NCBI RefSeq assembly: GCF_027213945.1
Contig: NZ_JAPWGW010000001.1
Location: 434,001 to 498,000, forward strand
Length of the DNA: 64,000 nt
Direction of reading: 5' to 3'
Origin: Henriciella marina
Lineage (GTDB): Bacteria; Pseudomonadota; Alphaproteobacteria; Caulobacterales; Hyphomonadaceae
In this document: positions 63,881 to 64,000 of the stretch, in pieces
How the letters are laid out: every line of letters begins with the position of its first letter
Numbering within the stretch: position 1 is the stretch's first letter
The notes under the pieces: model-generated
Database searches by the model: none
Seen by the model: only the letters and a program-made list of their open reading frames with translations
Told to the model about the DNA's origin: nothing
Made by a program: the position numbers and the translations under genes

Positions 63881-63908
63881 AAAGGCGCCACCTTGCGGCA
63901 GCGCCTTT
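63881..63908 (-). terminator. Intrinsic terminator of the gene at the window edge
   Basis: AAAGGCGC and GCGCCTTT pair around a 12-base loop; on the minus strand the stem is followed by TTTTCTTTT. It lies 22 bases after the leftward stop. Confidence 0.75.
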
Positions 63909-63930
63909 CAATTCAGTTGGCGTTCGCTGC

Positions 63931-64000
63931 CTAGCCGGCGCGCGAGGCCTCACAGATATTGTCGATAGAGTCGCCGAGCTTGGCGTTGAAATCGTCGTCA
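63931..64000 (-). CDS. C-terminal tail of a leftward gene (cut by window edge)
   Basis: The last 22 residues are DDDFNAKLGDSIDNICEASR followed by AG and a TAG stop at 63931-63933; a terminator follows. Too short to name; the short acidic helix with a single Cys gives no family. Confidence 0.55.
   Translation of the reverse strand, partial: DDDFNAKLGDSIDNICEASRAG

Overview
The window is chromosomal housekeeping DNA from an alphaproteobacterium of about 60% GC, most likely Caulobacterales/Hyphomonadaceae. The inference rests on lineage-typical proteins: an RcdA (DUF1465) regulator beside a DUF1192 protein, a DUF1013 (TrcR-type) regulator, DUF1178, DUF1674, a bacterial aa3-oxidase subunit IV, a CtrA-world cell-cycle flavour and Tol-Pal gene order. 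No phage, plasmid, insertion sequence, CRISPR array, rRNA or tRNA was recognised. Coding density is very high and no stretch over 300 bases lacks a gene.

Layout. 1-1.3 kb: the start of gpsA (leftwards), then a TetR regulator and an overlooked 37-residue membrane peptide whose promoters carry related palindromes. 1.3-4.8 kb: divergent glmS and glmM (amino-sugar supply for peptidoglycan). 4.8-14.2 kb: a formyltransferase-fold protein, then the leftward block purH-ybgC-tolQ-tolR-tolA-tolB-pal-cpoB-tilS, i.e. the complete Tol-Pal envelope-constriction machine. 14.3-18.6 kb: a membrane nucleotide-sugar dehydratase, a heparinase II/III-like protein and rpe. 18.7-21.8 kb: a glycine-zipper lipoprotein, rsmB-htpX and a divergent SdhAF4-like (DUF1674) protein. 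21.9-34.4 kb: a more variable stretch with a Gly/His-rich exported protein, SDR enzymes, membrane proteins, a DMT exporter, a prolyl oligopeptidase, a Tat-type amidase with an ArsC-like phosphatase, and a peroxiredoxin/HxlR divergent pair. 34.4-45 kb: a TadG-like von Willebrand protein with a 19-Asp tract, RcdA, DUF1192, a quinone oxidoreductase, a PAS-receiver protein, a pantothenate-kinase-like enzyme, TrcR, a methyltransferase divergent from comF-grxC-DUF1178, COX IV and an epoxide hydrolase. 45-53 kb: a tightly overlapping PPIase-argJ-mutT-flp pilin operon divergent from secA, then a mechanosensitive channel and an acyltransferase. 53-64 kb: a degenerate response regulator beside a GGDEF-EAL protein, rhomboid-zapE, rpmE, an ABC exporter, an IMPase, efp, a DUF4282-like protein, a REP/BIME-type inverted repeat, thiE, a GST and the tail of one more leftward gene.

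Functional themes. Envelope growth and division dominate (GlmS/GlmM, Tol-Pal, SecA, PPIase, ZapE, rhomboid, HtpX), with cell-cycle and c-di-GMP control (RcdA, TrcR, receiver proteins, GGDEF-EAL) and two separated pieces of a Tad/Flp pilus system. No clear new multi-gene system such as a defence island is visible. The most interesting leads are small: the TetR/37-residue peptide circuit, an orphan Flp pilin in a biosynthetic operon, a receiver with Glu at the phosphorylation site next to a dual c-di-GMP enzyme, two pairs of divergent genes whose start codons overlap in one CATG, and a long Asp-codon microsatellite.
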